Shown here: piece by piece, positions 7,091 to 16,220 of the stretch
Numbering within the stretch: the stretch's first letter is position 1
How the letters are laid out: the number at the start of each line of letters is the position of its first letter
Assembly: GCA_900549805.1 (NCBI GenBank)
Contig: URPV01000010.1
Coordinates: 1 to 29,853 of the forward strand
DNA: 29,853 nt
Reading direction: 5' to 3'
Source: an uncultured Veillonella sp.
GTDB taxonomy: Bacteria; Bacillota; Negativicutes; Veillonellales; Veillonellaceae
Notes under the pieces: model-generated
Seen by the model: the letters and a program-made list of their open reading frames with translations, nothing else
The model's database searches: none
Told to the model about the DNA's origin: nothing
Translations under genes and position numbers: made by a program

Positions 7091-9874
7091 ATGGCAGGAG
7101 AAAAAACGAGTACAAAAAGCACTCGGAAAAAAACGACTAGAAGTCGTAAAACAACTGCAAGCCGAAACAAGTCTACCGCAAAACAGGGCTTTTCTTTGCG
7201 CAAGGAGGTTCGAGGCCTCTTGTTACTTGCCTTTGCCTTGATCGGCTTTGGAGGCTATTTGGGCGTAGACATGGGCTTTGTGGGAGATGCTATTACTGGC
7301 TTCTTCCGCTATGGCTTTGGTATGGGTGGCCTTATCGTAGCGGCCTTTGTCCTCTATTTGGGCTGGCGTATTTTTTATAAGGATACTTGGCCATCTATCA
7401 ATCGGCGCCGCCTGGGAGCGGGCCTTCTCTTCTTCTTTGCATTGGCCTTTATCAGCTTGGTTTATGTGGATTACGGCCGGGAATTAGAGCCATCTTTCTT
7501 TCCTATGAATGGGGGTCTTGTTGGCGGTTTTATTGCCTTTGGACTGCGGACAATCTTTGGCAATGTAGGATCTATATTCCTCGATGTTATTCTTATCATC
7601 GTATGCAGTATTGTGGTATCTAATAAATCCCTCAGGAAGGGTCTTCATCTGACTAAGGACAAGGCGCAGCCTCATATCAATGCCGCTAAGGAAGCAGCTG
7701 TGGATAAGGCGTATGAAGTAAAAGACCGCTTTGAAGAGTGGAATGAAGAACGCAAGGAAAGACGAGCTATCTATAATCAAGCTAAGGATGACAGTTTCCA
7801 AGGGGAAAAGACAGAGCAAAATCTGGAGCTTGCTCAGGAAAAATCAACTCAGCGAGAGCCGGTTACAGAGCCTTTAGAAGCAAAGGCTTCTTCTGATACC
7901 TCCCCTTCAGCTTACCAAAAGGCTGCAGCTGCAGCCCTTGCAACAGTAGGTGCGAGTACCCTGTCTAAAGCGTCGGTAGAAGCGGTAAGTCCTGAGGCAG
8001 GTGCGTCTGCTATAGGGCCTACAATAGCTGAGGCGGTTGGTGAAGTTAGCCCTGTAGGAGAACCTTCAGACGAGAATGCCCAAGAGGCTACTTATGTACA
8101 TTCTGACTATGAAGATCCAAGTCCTGAATACCTACCTGATGCAGACTATGAAGATGATGAGCAAGCCTATGCTTATGGGGATCAAGGTGAGGATTATGAG
8201 GATGATTCTAATCCTATGGATTACGATGATTCTGATGATTACGTAAGTGCTGAGGGAGGGGAAGAAGGACAGCCATTTGTGGCTAATCATTTCCCATCCA
8301 CAGAGGGGACTGGTAGTATAGATGCGCTTCCAAGTGCTCCTTTGGGTACTGTTGCTGGCGCTAGTCAAGATATTGCAGATGTCACTGTCTCTAAAGATGG
8401 AGAGGTAATCCGTCGCATTGAGGCGCCTTATCATTTCCCGTCCTTGGACATTCTCTCTAAGGGGCCTGCAAGACCAGCCGCAATGGGGGAAGAAGTGGCT
8501 CACAACGCCGCTATTTTAGAAGAAACTCTTAAGTCTTTTGGATTGACTGCTCATGTAGTCAATGCCACTCAGGGGCCGGCGGTAACTCGGTATGAAATTC
8601 AACCAGCTCCTGGTACCCGAGTATCTAAGATTGTCAATTTAACTGATGATTTAAAAATGGCCTTGGCTGCTACGGACATCCGTATGGAAGCGCCGATTCC
8701 AGGTAAGTCTGCCGTAGGTATTGAGGTGCCGAATAAGACAGTTGCTGCAGTTCACTTGCGGGATGTCTTGGACTGCGAAGACTTTAAAAAGGCTGTAGGG
8801 GGTATTCCTGTTGGCTTAGGTAAGGATATTGCAGGCAAGCCTGTCATTACGGACTTGGCTAAGATGCCTCACCTGTTAGTAGCAGGTTCTACTGGATCTG
8901 GTAAATCGGTTTGTATTAACACTATCATTTCCTCTGTCTTATTTAACCGCAAACCTGATGAAGTAAAGCTGATTCTCATCGACCCTAAAATGGTAGAACT
9001 ATCTGTTTATAATGACATACCGCATTTGATGGCTCCAGTGGTGACGGATATGAAGAAGGCCTCCGCTGTTCTTCGCTGGGCCGTACGGGAAATGGAATCT
9101 CGTTACCGCACCTTTGCCACCTTGGGTGTTCGCAAGTTGGAAGAATACAATAAACGTTATTCCGATAAAGCTATGCCGCTGGTCTTGATTGTTATTGACG
9201 AAATGGCAGACCTTATGATGACTGCACCAGCAGATATTGAAGAATCTATCGTTCGTTTGGCGCAAAAAGCACGGGCTGCAGGGATTCATATGATTTTGGC
9301 AACCCAACGGCCATCGGTTAATGTTATTACAGGTCTTATTAAGGCGAATGTACCATCCCGTATTTCTTTTGCTGTAGCAACTCAAATTGACTCTCGAACC
9401 ATTTTGGATGTGGGAGGGGCCGAAAAACTCTTAGGTAAGGGGGATATGCTCTTTAGTCCAATTGGAGCTAACAAGCCTGTTCGTATCCAGGGGGCATTTA
9501 TTTCAGACGATGAAGTAGAACACTTGGTAGATTTCGTTAAGGGACAAGGTAGACCTTCCTATAATGATGAAGTGACTAAGGAAGAGCCTGTACAAGAAGA
9601 AGCTAGCGAGGATAAGTTAGACCCTATGGCGGACGAGTATTTCGAACGAGCCGTAGATGTCATCATGGAAACTGGCCAAGCCTCTGTGTCCATGTTGCAA
9701 CGGCGTTTCCGTATCGGTTATACCCGAGCAGCCCGCTTGGTTGATATGATGGAAGATATGAAAATTGTTGGCCCTTCTAATGGGGCTAAGGCTCGGGAAA
9801 TTTTGATGACCCCAGCCCAAGTTAAAGAAACTTACTTTAGTAAGGGGCAATCCCAAGGGGATACCCATCAATAA
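7091..9874 (+). CDS. ftsK: DNA translocase FtsK/SpoIIIE
   Basis: A septum-anchored, ATP-driven DNA pump that clears and sorts chromosome ends during division. The 927 residues comprise a basic Lys/Arg/Thr-rich start, four membrane segments (about residues 40-180), and a long Ala-rich then very acidic linker (about 190-460, with stretches such as DYEDDEQAYAYGDQGEDYED). The RecA-like motor has Walker A AGSTGSGKSV (Lys605) and Walker B VLIVIDEMADLMM (Asp703/Glu704). The C-terminal gamma winged helix (about 855-920, ending near MKIVGPSNGAKAREIL) recognises polar DNA sequences. ATG 7091 is chosen over TTG 7061 because AAGGGG lies 7 bases upstream of the ATG. The RodZ-like gene starts 12 bases after its stop. 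Confidence 0.95.
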   Translation: MAGEKTSTKSTRKKTTRSRKTTASRNKSTAKQGFSLRKEVRGLLLLAFALIGFGGYLGVDMGFVGDAITGFFRYGFGMGGLIVAAFVLYLGWRIFYKDTWPSINRRRLGAGLLFFFALAFISLVYVDYGRELEPSFFPMNGGLVGGFIAFGLRTIFGNVGSIFLDVILIIVCSIVVSNKSLRKGLHLTKDKAQPHINAAKEAAVDKAYEVKDRFEEWNEERKERRAIYNQAKDDSFQGEKTEQNLELAQEKSTQREPVTEPLEAKASSDTSPSAYQKAAAAALATVGASTLSKASVEAVSPEAGASAIGPTIAEAVGEVSPVGEPSDENAQEATYVHSDYEDPSPEYLPDADYEDDEQAYAYGDQGEDYEDDSNPMDYDDSDDYVSAEGGEEGQPFVANHFPSTEGTGSIDALPSAPLGTVAGASQDIADVTVSKDGEVIRRIEAPYHFPSLDILSKGPARPAAMGEEVAHNAAILEETLKSFGLTAHVVNATQGPAVTRYEIQPAPGTRVSKIVNLTDDLKMALAATDIRMEAPIPGKSAVGIEVPNKTVAAVHLRDVLDCEDFKKAVGGIPVGLGKDIAGKPVITDLAKMPHLLVAGSTGSGKSVCINTIISSVLFNRKPDEVKLILIDPKMVELSVYNDIPHLMAPVVTDMKKASAVLRWAVREMESRYRTFATLGVRKLEEYNKRYSDKAMPLVLIVIDEMADLMMTAPADIEESIVRLAQKARAAGIHMILATQRPSVNVITGLIKANVPSRISFAVATQIDSRTILDVGGAEKLLGKGDMLFSPIGANKPVRIQGAFISDDEVEHLVDFVKGQGRPSYNDEVTKEEPVQEEASEDKLDPMADEYFERAVDVIMETGQASVSMLQRRFRIGYTRAARLVDMMEDMKIVGPSNGAKAREILMTPAQVKETYFSKGQSQGDTHQ

Positions 9875-9886
9875 GGAGAGTAGAGC

Positions 9887-10306
9887 GTGACTCAATTAGG
9901 GGAAGAGTTACGGCGCGAACGGATGCGTCGTGGCTTGACATATAAGGATGTGGAGCAGCGTCTCCACATTCGGTCTGCTTACTTAGAGGCCCTAGAAGAA
10001 GGTAATTATGATGTCATTCCCGGTCAGGTATATACAAAGGGGTTCATTCGTAATTATGGTAATTTTCTGGGCCTTAATGGTAAGCGCTTAATCGTGATTT
10101 ACAAGCAGGAACATGAATCGGAACAGACCTTAATGCCCTTACAGGCGGCTCTTGAAGATGGTAGCCTAGAAGGAGGACGGTCAGGAGCCCTAGCACGGGT
10201 AGAAGACACCCAATCTCAAGGTCAGTTGGGATCCAGCCGCAACCTGCTCTTAACCTGCGTGATAGCGATTATCTTGCTAGTCTTTTTAGGTTGGTTGATT
10301 CTATAA
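9887..10306 (+). CDS. RodZ-like helix-turn-helix membrane protein
   Basis: A 139-residue protein with an HTH_25/RodZ-type DNA-binding-like domain at residues 1-65 (LGEELRRERMRRGLTYKDVEQRLHIRS followed by YTKGFIRNYGNFLGL) and one C-terminal membrane segment at about 118-138 (LLLTCVIAIILLVFLGWLIL). RodZ links MreB to the membrane in rod-shaped cells. Here the protein stops right after the membrane segment, so the extracytoplasmic domain is absent. The start is GTG with AAGGAG (9873-9878) upstream. It lies between ftsK and ygiQ, the place where B. subtilis has the RodZ homologue YmfM near spoIIIE. A role in cell shape or division is inferred from family and context. Confidence 0.8.
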   Translation: MTQLGEELRRERMRRGLTYKDVEQRLHIRSAYLEALEEGNYDVIPGQVYTKGFIRNYGNFLGLNGKRLIVIYKQEHESEQTLMPLQAALEDGSLEGGRSGALARVEDTQSQGQLGSSRNLLLTCVIAIILLVFLGWLIL

Positions 10307-10318
10307 GAGGATTGTAGG

Positions 10319-12292
10319 ATGGGACGATTTTTAATTACAGAGCCAGAAGAAATGAAGGCCTTAGGCTGGGATGAGTTGGATTTCGTCCTCATCAGTGGTG
10401 ATGCCTATGTGGACCACCCTTCTTTTGCGGCAGCCGTCATCGGCCGTTATTTGGAGAAGAAGGGCTATCGAGTTGGTATTATTGATCAGCCGGACTGGCA
10501 TGATGTAGAGTCCTTTAAAAAATTGGGTAAGCCTCGCTTGGCCTCCCTAGTTACAGCGGGTAATCTGGATTCTATGCTCAATAAATTTACCGCTGCTAAA
10601 AAGGTGCGACGGGAAGATGACTATTCCCCAGGTGGTGAAGCCGGCCATCGCCCAGACCGGGCTACCTTGGTTTATGCTAACCGTATGCGAGAGGCCTTCC
10701 CTCAAGTGCCGGTAGTTATTGGGGGTATCGAGGCATCTCTACGCCGTTTTGCCCATTATGACTATTGGTCTGATAAAGTTCGGGGATCTATTCTTTTTGA
10801 TGCTAAGGCGGACATCCTTGTCTATGGTATGGGAGAAAAGCAGATTGTCGATATAGCGCAGGCCTTGGATAAGGGAACCTGGCGCGAAGATATTAGGGAT
10901 ATCCGCGGTATTTGCTACATTAGCAAGGATATTCCCCAAGGGGATTCTGTTATCTGTCCTTCCTTTGAAGAGGTTAAGGCTGATAAGATGGCCTTTGCCG
11001 ATGCCTTCCGTCTCCAATATGATGAGCAAGACCCTTACTATGGACGCCGTCTAGTGCAGGCTCATGGCAACCGCTATCTAGTGCAAAATCCGCCAGCTTT
11101 ACCATTGACCCAAGAGGAAATGGACGATGTATATGACCTGCCTTATACCCGGACATGGCATCCTAAGTACGATAGTTGTGGGGGTGTTCCGGCCCTTTCG
11201 GAAGTACAATTTTCCTTGGTATCACACAGGGGTTGTTTTGGCTCTTGTTCCTTCTGCGCTATTACGAATCATCAAGGACGGATTATCCAAAACCGCTCTC
11301 ACCAATCTTTGATTGATGAGGCTAAACGAATGATTTCTTTGGATAACTTTAAAGGCTACATCCACGATGTGGGAGGACCAACAGCCAACTTCCGCCATCT
11401 TGCCTGTGATAAGCAGGCTGTTTATGGTGCCTGTCGCGGTCGTACCTGTGCGGCTCCAGAGCCTTGTGACAATCTCAATACCAATCATGATGACTACATC
11501 AATCTCCTCCGTAAAATTCGGTCTCTCCAGGGGGTTAAAAAGGTCTTTGTTCGATCTGGCCTTCGCTACGATTATGTGTTGGCGGATCATAATAAAGCCT
11601 TCGTAAAAGAACTTTGCCAATACCATGTATCTGGTCAGCTTAAGGTAGCGCCAGAACATATTTCCAAGAGAGTTACCACCATGATGGGCAAGGCGGGTAA
11701 AGAAGAATTTTTAACCTTTAAGCAATGGTTTGAAGAAGCTAACCGCCAGTTGGGAAAAAAGCAGTATCTTGTTCCTTATTTCATGTCTTCTCATCCAGGT
11801 TGTACCTTGGAAGATGCCATTGAGTTGGCTGAGTTTCTTAGGGATCAAGGCATGTATCCAGAACAGGTGCAGGATTTTATTCCTACCCCGGGATCTTTAT
11901 CTACTTGTATGTACTATACAGGGATTAACCCCTTAGATGGTAAGCCTGTTTTTGTAGAGAAGAAGGGGCGGGGCAAGGCCATGCAACGAGCCCTCATGCA
12001 GTATCGCAATAACGATAATTATGATTTGGTTAAGGAAGCTTTAATCAAGGCTAACCGCCGAGACCTTATTGGCTTTGGCCCGCAGTGCCTAATTCCACCG
12101 CGCCCTATTGGTCGCCATAAGGGGGATAGTAAAGGGCAGGCTAATCGTAAACCTATGCGGGGACAAGGTCGACATACTACCCCTAAGGGGATGGGTCGAC
12201 CTAAGGACGATGGGACTGTATATGGAAGTCCTAAAAAGGGGAATAAAACGATACAAGGCCGCCGTACCTTTGTGGGGAAAGCAAGATCTTAA
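10319..12292 (+). CDS. YgiQ family radical SAM protein
   Basis: A large radical SAM protein of the YgiQ family (UPF0313), whose reaction is not established. The 657 residues include an N-terminal domain typical of the family (LITEPEEMKALGWDELDFVLISGDAY is split across residues 4-29; VVIGGIEASLRRFAHYDYW follows). The SAM cluster motif CFGSCSFC has cysteines at 306, 310 and 313. A further conserved Cys-rich stretch follows (CRGRTC and PEPCDNLN). The C-terminal tail of about 60 residues is very basic and low in complexity, which suggests RNA or other nucleic-acid contact, but that is inference. It starts 12 bases after the RodZ-like gene and is probably in the same transcript. Confidence 0.9.
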   Translation: MGRFLITEPEEMKALGWDELDFVLISGDAYVDHPSFAAAVIGRYLEKKGYRVGIIDQPDWHDVESFKKLGKPRLASLVTAGNLDSMLNKFTAAKKVRREDDYSPGGEAGHRPDRATLVYANRMREAFPQVPVVIGGIEASLRRFAHYDYWSDKVRGSILFDAKADILVYGMGEKQIVDIAQALDKGTWREDIRDIRGICYISKDIPQGDSVICPSFEEVKADKMAFADAFRLQYDEQDPYYGRRLVQAHGNRYLVQNPPALPLTQEEMDDVYDLPYTRTWHPKYDSCGGVPALSEVQFSLVSHRGCFGSCSFCAITNHQGRIIQNRSHQSLIDEAKRMISLDNFKGYIHDVGGPTANFRHLACDKQAVYGACRGRTCAAPEPCDNLNTNHDDYINLLRKIRSLQGVKKVFVRSGLRYDYVLADHNKAFVKELCQYHVSGQLKVAPEHISKRVTTMMGKAGKEEFLTFKQWFEEANRQLGKKQYLVPYFMSSHPGCTLEDAIELAEFLRDQGMYPEQVQDFIPTPGSLSTCMYYTGINPLDGKPVFVEKKGRGKAMQRALMQYRNNDNYDLVKEALIKANRRDLIGFGPQCLIPPRPIGRHKGDSKGQANRKPMRGQGRHTTPKGMGRPKDDGTVYGSPKKGNKTIQGRRTFVGKARS

Positions 12293-12376
12293 TGCCTATG
12301 AGGTATAGGACTTGATTGAGAGGAAACTTAGCAGGAAAGAACTATTCCTGCGTCAAATAGAGAGAGGAGAGCATCT

Positions 12377-13411
12377 ATGAGTCGCTGGCGTTCTATGGCA
12401 GCTTTGGGCCTATTTGTGGCCCTCATGATGGCCTTTGGCTTCTGGTACTCCTACCAGCAATCCCAAGCCAGTCCAGATGTACCTATTAAGGCAACCATCA
12501 CCATCTATACGGACTTGCCTAATAATTTAACTAGTTTTATAGCGGATAAGTACCAAGTAGAACGTCAAGTGCGGGTTAAAATCATGCCTTTGACTGGTGC
12601 GCAAATGGCTCGCCGCATGAATCCTAACTACTTGGACCAGGAGGGGGATATCATTCTTACCTCGAAGGATAATTTGGTCTTAGGGGCTAAGGGCCATCAC
12701 CTCTTGGGTATGTATTCGGAAACTATAGACCTAGTACCGCCCCAATTTAAAGATGATAATGGCGCTTGGGTGGGAACCTGGTACGACCCTATTATCTTTG
12801 CTCAAAATACGCAATATTATAATCAGTTGGGACAGTTTATTACCACCTGGTCTACCCTGGCTAAACCAGGACCTTGGACGGTTGTGATGACCGACTATAT
12901 GGCAGCTGAATCAGCCGCTAATATCTTGTATTCCTTCGTAGAAACAGAAGGGGAAGAGGGGGCGCTGAATTATATGAAAGCACTAGAAGAGCATATTACT
13001 CAGCATGCTAAGTACCTAGATACACCGATTCGTCTAGCAAGCCTTAATGAAGTTAATGTAGGCATTGGTAATTACTCCGATGGTCAAGCCTATGCAAAGC
13101 AGGGCTATCCAGTGAAGTTGATCTTCCCTCAGGATGGAACCCCTTACTATTTGACTGGTGCAGGTGTATTAAAATCTACCCAACAATACGAATAAGCTGT
13201 TAATTTTGTCAATTGGCTCTTAGCGAAACAAACCAATCTAGATATGGCGGTCAATGGCTATGCATTCGTATTTACTAATCCAGAAGTAGCAGATCCGGTG
13301 GATTCTTTGGGACATGATTTGGTTCTCTTTAATACCCAGGGTGGCTATACAGTGGAAGGCAAGAAGCAATTATTGGATACATGGCTTAAGCAAGTGCGGT
13401 TTTCCCATTAA
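12377..13411 (+). pseudogene. Extracellular solute-binding protein (ABC transporter, iron-type), interrupted by an in-frame TAA
   Basis: This resembles periplasmic binding proteins of the Fe3+/AfuA-FbpA and spermidine type. It has an N-terminal signal or anchor segment (about residues 8-24, no lipobox), then ATITIYTDLP, a GDIILTSKDN segment, the hinge-region GTWYDPIIFAQN, and a C-terminal GAGVLKSTQQYE. The frame then meets TAA at 13193-13195 and continues with 71 sense codons (starting AVNFVNWLLAKQ, the expected next helix) to a natural TAA at 13409-13411. One base change would restore a protein of 344 residues. No permease or ATPase gene is adjacent. A good GAGAGGAG precedes the ATG. It is a recent nonsense allele, a sequencing error, or a read-through case. 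The open part alone spans 12377-13195. Confidence 0.75.
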
Positions 13412-13426
13412 TAAGAAAGGAAATTC

Positions 13427-14773
13427 ATGGAAAAGAAGTTAGGTTACATCAGTCTTGGTTGTGCTAAAAATCTAGTTGATACAGAGGTTATGCTAGGCCT
13501 CTTGAAGGAAGACGGCTACGAAATTACAGAGGACTTGTCTACCGCTGACCTCATTATCATCAATACTTGTACCTTTATTGAAAAGGCAAAGGAAGAGTCT
13601 ATTAATACCATTTTGGAAGCGGCTCAATATAAGCAAATAGGTGCTTGCAAGGGCCTTATTGTGGCTGGTTGTCTGAGTCAGCAATACCAAGATGAACTGT
13701 TTAAGGAAATCCCTGAAATTGATGCCCTCATCGGGACTGGTGCTTGGAACCGTATTATGGATGCCTTGGATTCCATTGATAAGGGAAACCGTATCTCTAT
13801 CATGGATGATATGACTAATATCTATGATGAGCGCATGCCTCGTATGCAAACAACGCCACGCTATTCAGCCTATATCAAAATTGCAGAAGGCTGTAACAAT
13901 GGCTGTACCTTTTGTATCATCCCTAAGGTGCGCGGAGCCTTCCGATCTCGTACCATGGAATCCATCTTGGCAGAGGCTAAGCGCCTGGCTTCAATGGGGG
14001 TAAAAGAAATAGTTCTCATTGCACAAGATACGACCTCCTATGGGATTGACTTGTCTGCCGATGGACAGCCACTATTGACTGACCTTTTGAAAGCCTTGAC
14101 CAAGGTAGAAGGGATTGAGTGGATTCGTATGCTCTATCTCTACCCGACTTACTTCTCTGACGAACTGTTGGACCTTATCGTGCATGAACCTAAGATTGCT
14201 AACTATGTGGATATTCCACTCCAACATATTAATGATAAAATTTTGAAGGATATGAACCGTCGTGATTCTCGGTCAGACATTGAGACCCTCCTTAAAAAGA
14301 TTCGTGCAGTATCTGATCATGTTACCCTTCGGACTTCTATTATCGTCGGATTCCCAGGGGAAATTGACCAACAATTTGAGGAGCTATGTCAATTCGTTAA
14401 GGACATTAAGTTTGATAATATGGGCGTATTTACGTACTCCCAAGAGGAAGGGACCATTGCTGGCGCACGGAAAGATCAAGTGCCAGAAGCGGTTAAGGAA
14501 GAACGTTACCATACACTTATGGCTATCCAAGCGGCTATTTCTGAGGAGAATAACCGAAACTTGGAAGGGACTATCCACCAAGCTATGGTAGAGGAGATTG
14601 AGGAGGAAGCGGGCCAACGGTTGGCTAAGGGCCGTCTCATGTGCCAAGCACCAGATGTGGATGGCAACATGTTCTTAGAAAATGCTCGTCCAGACCTCTC
14701 CGAGGGAGATATTATTAGGGTTGAAGTGGAACAAGGCTTTGCCTATGATGTTGTGGTGAACGAAATTGATTGA
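13427..14773 (+). CDS. rimO: Ribosomal protein S12 methylthiotransferase RimO
   Basis: RimO adds a methylthio group to the conserved aspartate of ribosomal protein S12 (Asp89 in E. coli). The 448 residues fit. The N-terminal methylthiotransferase domain has the three auxiliary-cluster cysteines C12, C48 and C82 (LGCAKNLVDTE, INTCTF, AGCLSQ). The radical SAM motif CNNGCTFC has cysteines at 156, 160 and 163, followed by IIPKVRGAFRSR. A C-terminal TRAM domain ends the protein. LGCAKNLVDTE distinguishes RimO from MiaB. The start ATG follows AAAGGA. It begins 15 bases after the broken solute-binding gene. Confidence 0.95.
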   Translation: MEKKLGYISLGCAKNLVDTEVMLGLLKEDGYEITEDLSTADLIIINTCTFIEKAKEESINTILEAAQYKQIGACKGLIVAGCLSQQYQDELFKEIPEIDALIGTGAWNRIMDALDSIDKGNRISIMDDMTNIYDERMPRMQTTPRYSAYIKIAEGCNNGCTFCIIPKVRGAFRSRTMESILAEAKRLASMGVKEIVLIAQDTTSYGIDLSADGQPLLTDLLKALTKVEGIEWIRMLYLYPTYFSDELLDLIVHEPKIANYVDIPLQHINDKILKDMNRRDSRSDIETLLKKIRAVSDHVTLRTSIIVGFPGEIDQQFEELCQFVKDIKFDNMGVFTYSQEEGTIAGARKDQVPEAVKEERYHTLMAIQAAISEENNRNLEGTIHQAMVEEIEEEAGQRLAKGRLMCQAPDVDGNMFLENARPDLSEGDIIRVEVEQGFAYDVVVNEID

Positions 14774-14842
14774 GTTGACTAAGAATCGTAGGTAGAGGAA
14801 ACCCATTTAGGGCCTTCTTATATAAAGAAATTAGGTGATAGG

Positions 14843-16096
14843 ATGATCGTAGAGTTAATTTCTACAGGTTCTGAATTGCTGTTAGGTGACCAAATTAACA
14901 CTAATGTTTCTTGGCTAGCTACTCAATTGAATAAGAAGGGATATACTGTGGCCTACCAGAGTGTGGTAGGGGATAACAGGGTCCGCATGAAGGCCGCCTT
15001 TGACTTGGCGGGCACTCGAGCTGATCTAGTGATTGTCACAGGTGGCTTAGGCCCAACTCAAGGGGATATTACCAGAGATTGCCTGGCGGCCTCTCAGAAC
15101 ATCGATATGGTCCTGAATCCTGAGGCTATGAAGCTTATCCAAATGTCCTTCCAACGGATTGGCCAGGCGCCGCCTGTAGCTAGCCGTCGGGAGGCCATTC
15201 TTCCCAAGGGAGCAAGGCTCTTGGAAAATCCAATTGGTATAGCTCCTGGGGTAATCTACGAGGGGGCTAAGGCCACCTACATCCTATTACCAGGGCCTCC
15301 TGGTGAAATGAAGGCCATGTTTACAGATGGCGTTCTTTCCTATTTGGATCAATATTTTGGCTCACAAGGAGTTATTCATTCTCACCGCTATGCCATTTAT
15401 GGATTAGGCGAAGCAGTCTTGGAAGACTGTTTTAAGGATATGGTAGAAGGGCAATCCAACCCAACCATAGCCTTTCTCATTAAGAATGGTTACATAGAGC
15501 TTAGGATTACGGCTAAGGCTAGAGATGTAGAGCAAGCAGAGGCCCACCTAGAGCCTTGGGATGATATTATTTTCGAACGATTGGGTAAACATGTAGGCCG
15601 AACCTTAGATCTTCCTCTTGAAGATCTACTCAAGACCCTATTAACAGGGTCTGGACATATGGTGGCTACAGCTGAGTCCTGTACATCGGGATTAGTAGGT
15701 AAACGGTTAGGCAATACACCAGGATCTAGTGAATATTTTAACGGTGGGATTATATCCTATTCCAATGAGGTCAAACATAATGTGTTGGGGGTGCCACAAG
15801 AACTTTTAGATGCCTATGGAGCGGTATCAGAACCAGTGGCTAAGGCCATGGCGGAGGGAACCTGCCGAGTGACCCAATCTACCTATGGTGTATCTACCAC
15901 GGGTATAGCAGGCCCTGGAGGAGGCAGTGTTGATAAACCGGTAGGGCTCGTCTGGTTTGCCGTAGCTGGCCCACATGGGACGCAGACCTATAAGAGAATT
16001 TTTATAGGAGACCGGGAAGAGGTGCGGCAAGCAGCGGCAGAGTCTGCCCTCTATTTCCTTTACTCCTATATTAAGGATGAAGAGGTACTCAATTAA
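14843..16096 (+). CDS. cinA: CinA: competence/damage-inducible protein, NMN deamidase family
   Basis: A two-domain protein of 417 residues. The N-terminal molybdopterin-binding-like (COG1058) domain, about residues 1-170, shows ELISTGSELLLGDQINTN and VTGGLGPTQGDITRD. The C-terminal PncC amidohydrolase domain, about 255-415, shows TAESCTSGLVGKRL with the catalytic serine region and STTGIAGPGGGSVDKPVGLVW. PncC-type domains hydrolyse nicotinamide mononucleotide to recycle pyridine nucleotides; CinA is also linked to competence in streptococci. It lies immediately upstream of recA as in many Firmicutes. pgsA, often between the ftsK region and cinA, is absent here. The start ATG has AGGTGATAGG upstream. 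Confidence 0.95.
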   Translation: MIVELISTGSELLLGDQINTNVSWLATQLNKKGYTVAYQSVVGDNRVRMKAAFDLAGTRADLVIVTGGLGPTQGDITRDCLAASQNIDMVLNPEAMKLIQMSFQRIGQAPPVASRREAILPKGARLLENPIGIAPGVIYEGAKATYILLPGPPGEMKAMFTDGVLSYLDQYFGSQGVIHSHRYAIYGLGEAVLEDCFKDMVEGQSNPTIAFLIKNGYIELRITAKARDVEQAEAHLEPWDDIIFERLGKHVGRTLDLPLEDLLKTLLTGSGHMVATAESCTSGLVGKRLGNTPGSSEYFNGGIISYSNEVKHNVLGVPQELLDAYGAVSEPVAKAMAEGTCRVTQSTYGVSTTGIAGPGGGSVDKPVGLVWFAVAGPHGTQTYKRIFIGDREEVRQAAAESALYFLYSYIKDEEVLN

Positions 16097-16104
16097 AATT
16101 AATT

Positions 16105-16143
16105 CGAAAATATGTTCGCAAAAATAAAAATATGATGTATAAT
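16105..16143 (+). promoter_or_regulatory. recA promoter with overlapping LexA (SOS) box
   Basis: CGAAAATATGTTCG (16105-16118) matches the Gram-positive LexA operator CGAACATATGTTCG at all but one base. It overlaps a -35 TTCGCA (16115-16120), followed after 17 bases by a perfect -10 TATAAT (16138-16143). LexA binding would block this promoter. A hairpin (16157-16177) lies just after the predicted start. Confidence 0.85.
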
Positions 16144-16220
16144 AGTCTCATAGCTTAAAGAGGTGTATACCTCCTTTGCGATGGTTGCGCATAGCGCTTT
16201 ATAAATAGAAAGGTAGATCC

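Noticed and set aside
12331..12351. Hairpin GCAGGAA-N7-TTCCTGC after ygiQ as a terminator
   Set aside because: The stem is perfect but no T run follows, so termination is not supported; it may be an mRNA end stabiliser.
13193..13195. Stop codon in the solute-binding protein as selenocysteine or pyrrolysine recoding
   Set aside because: The codon is TAA, not TGA or TAG.
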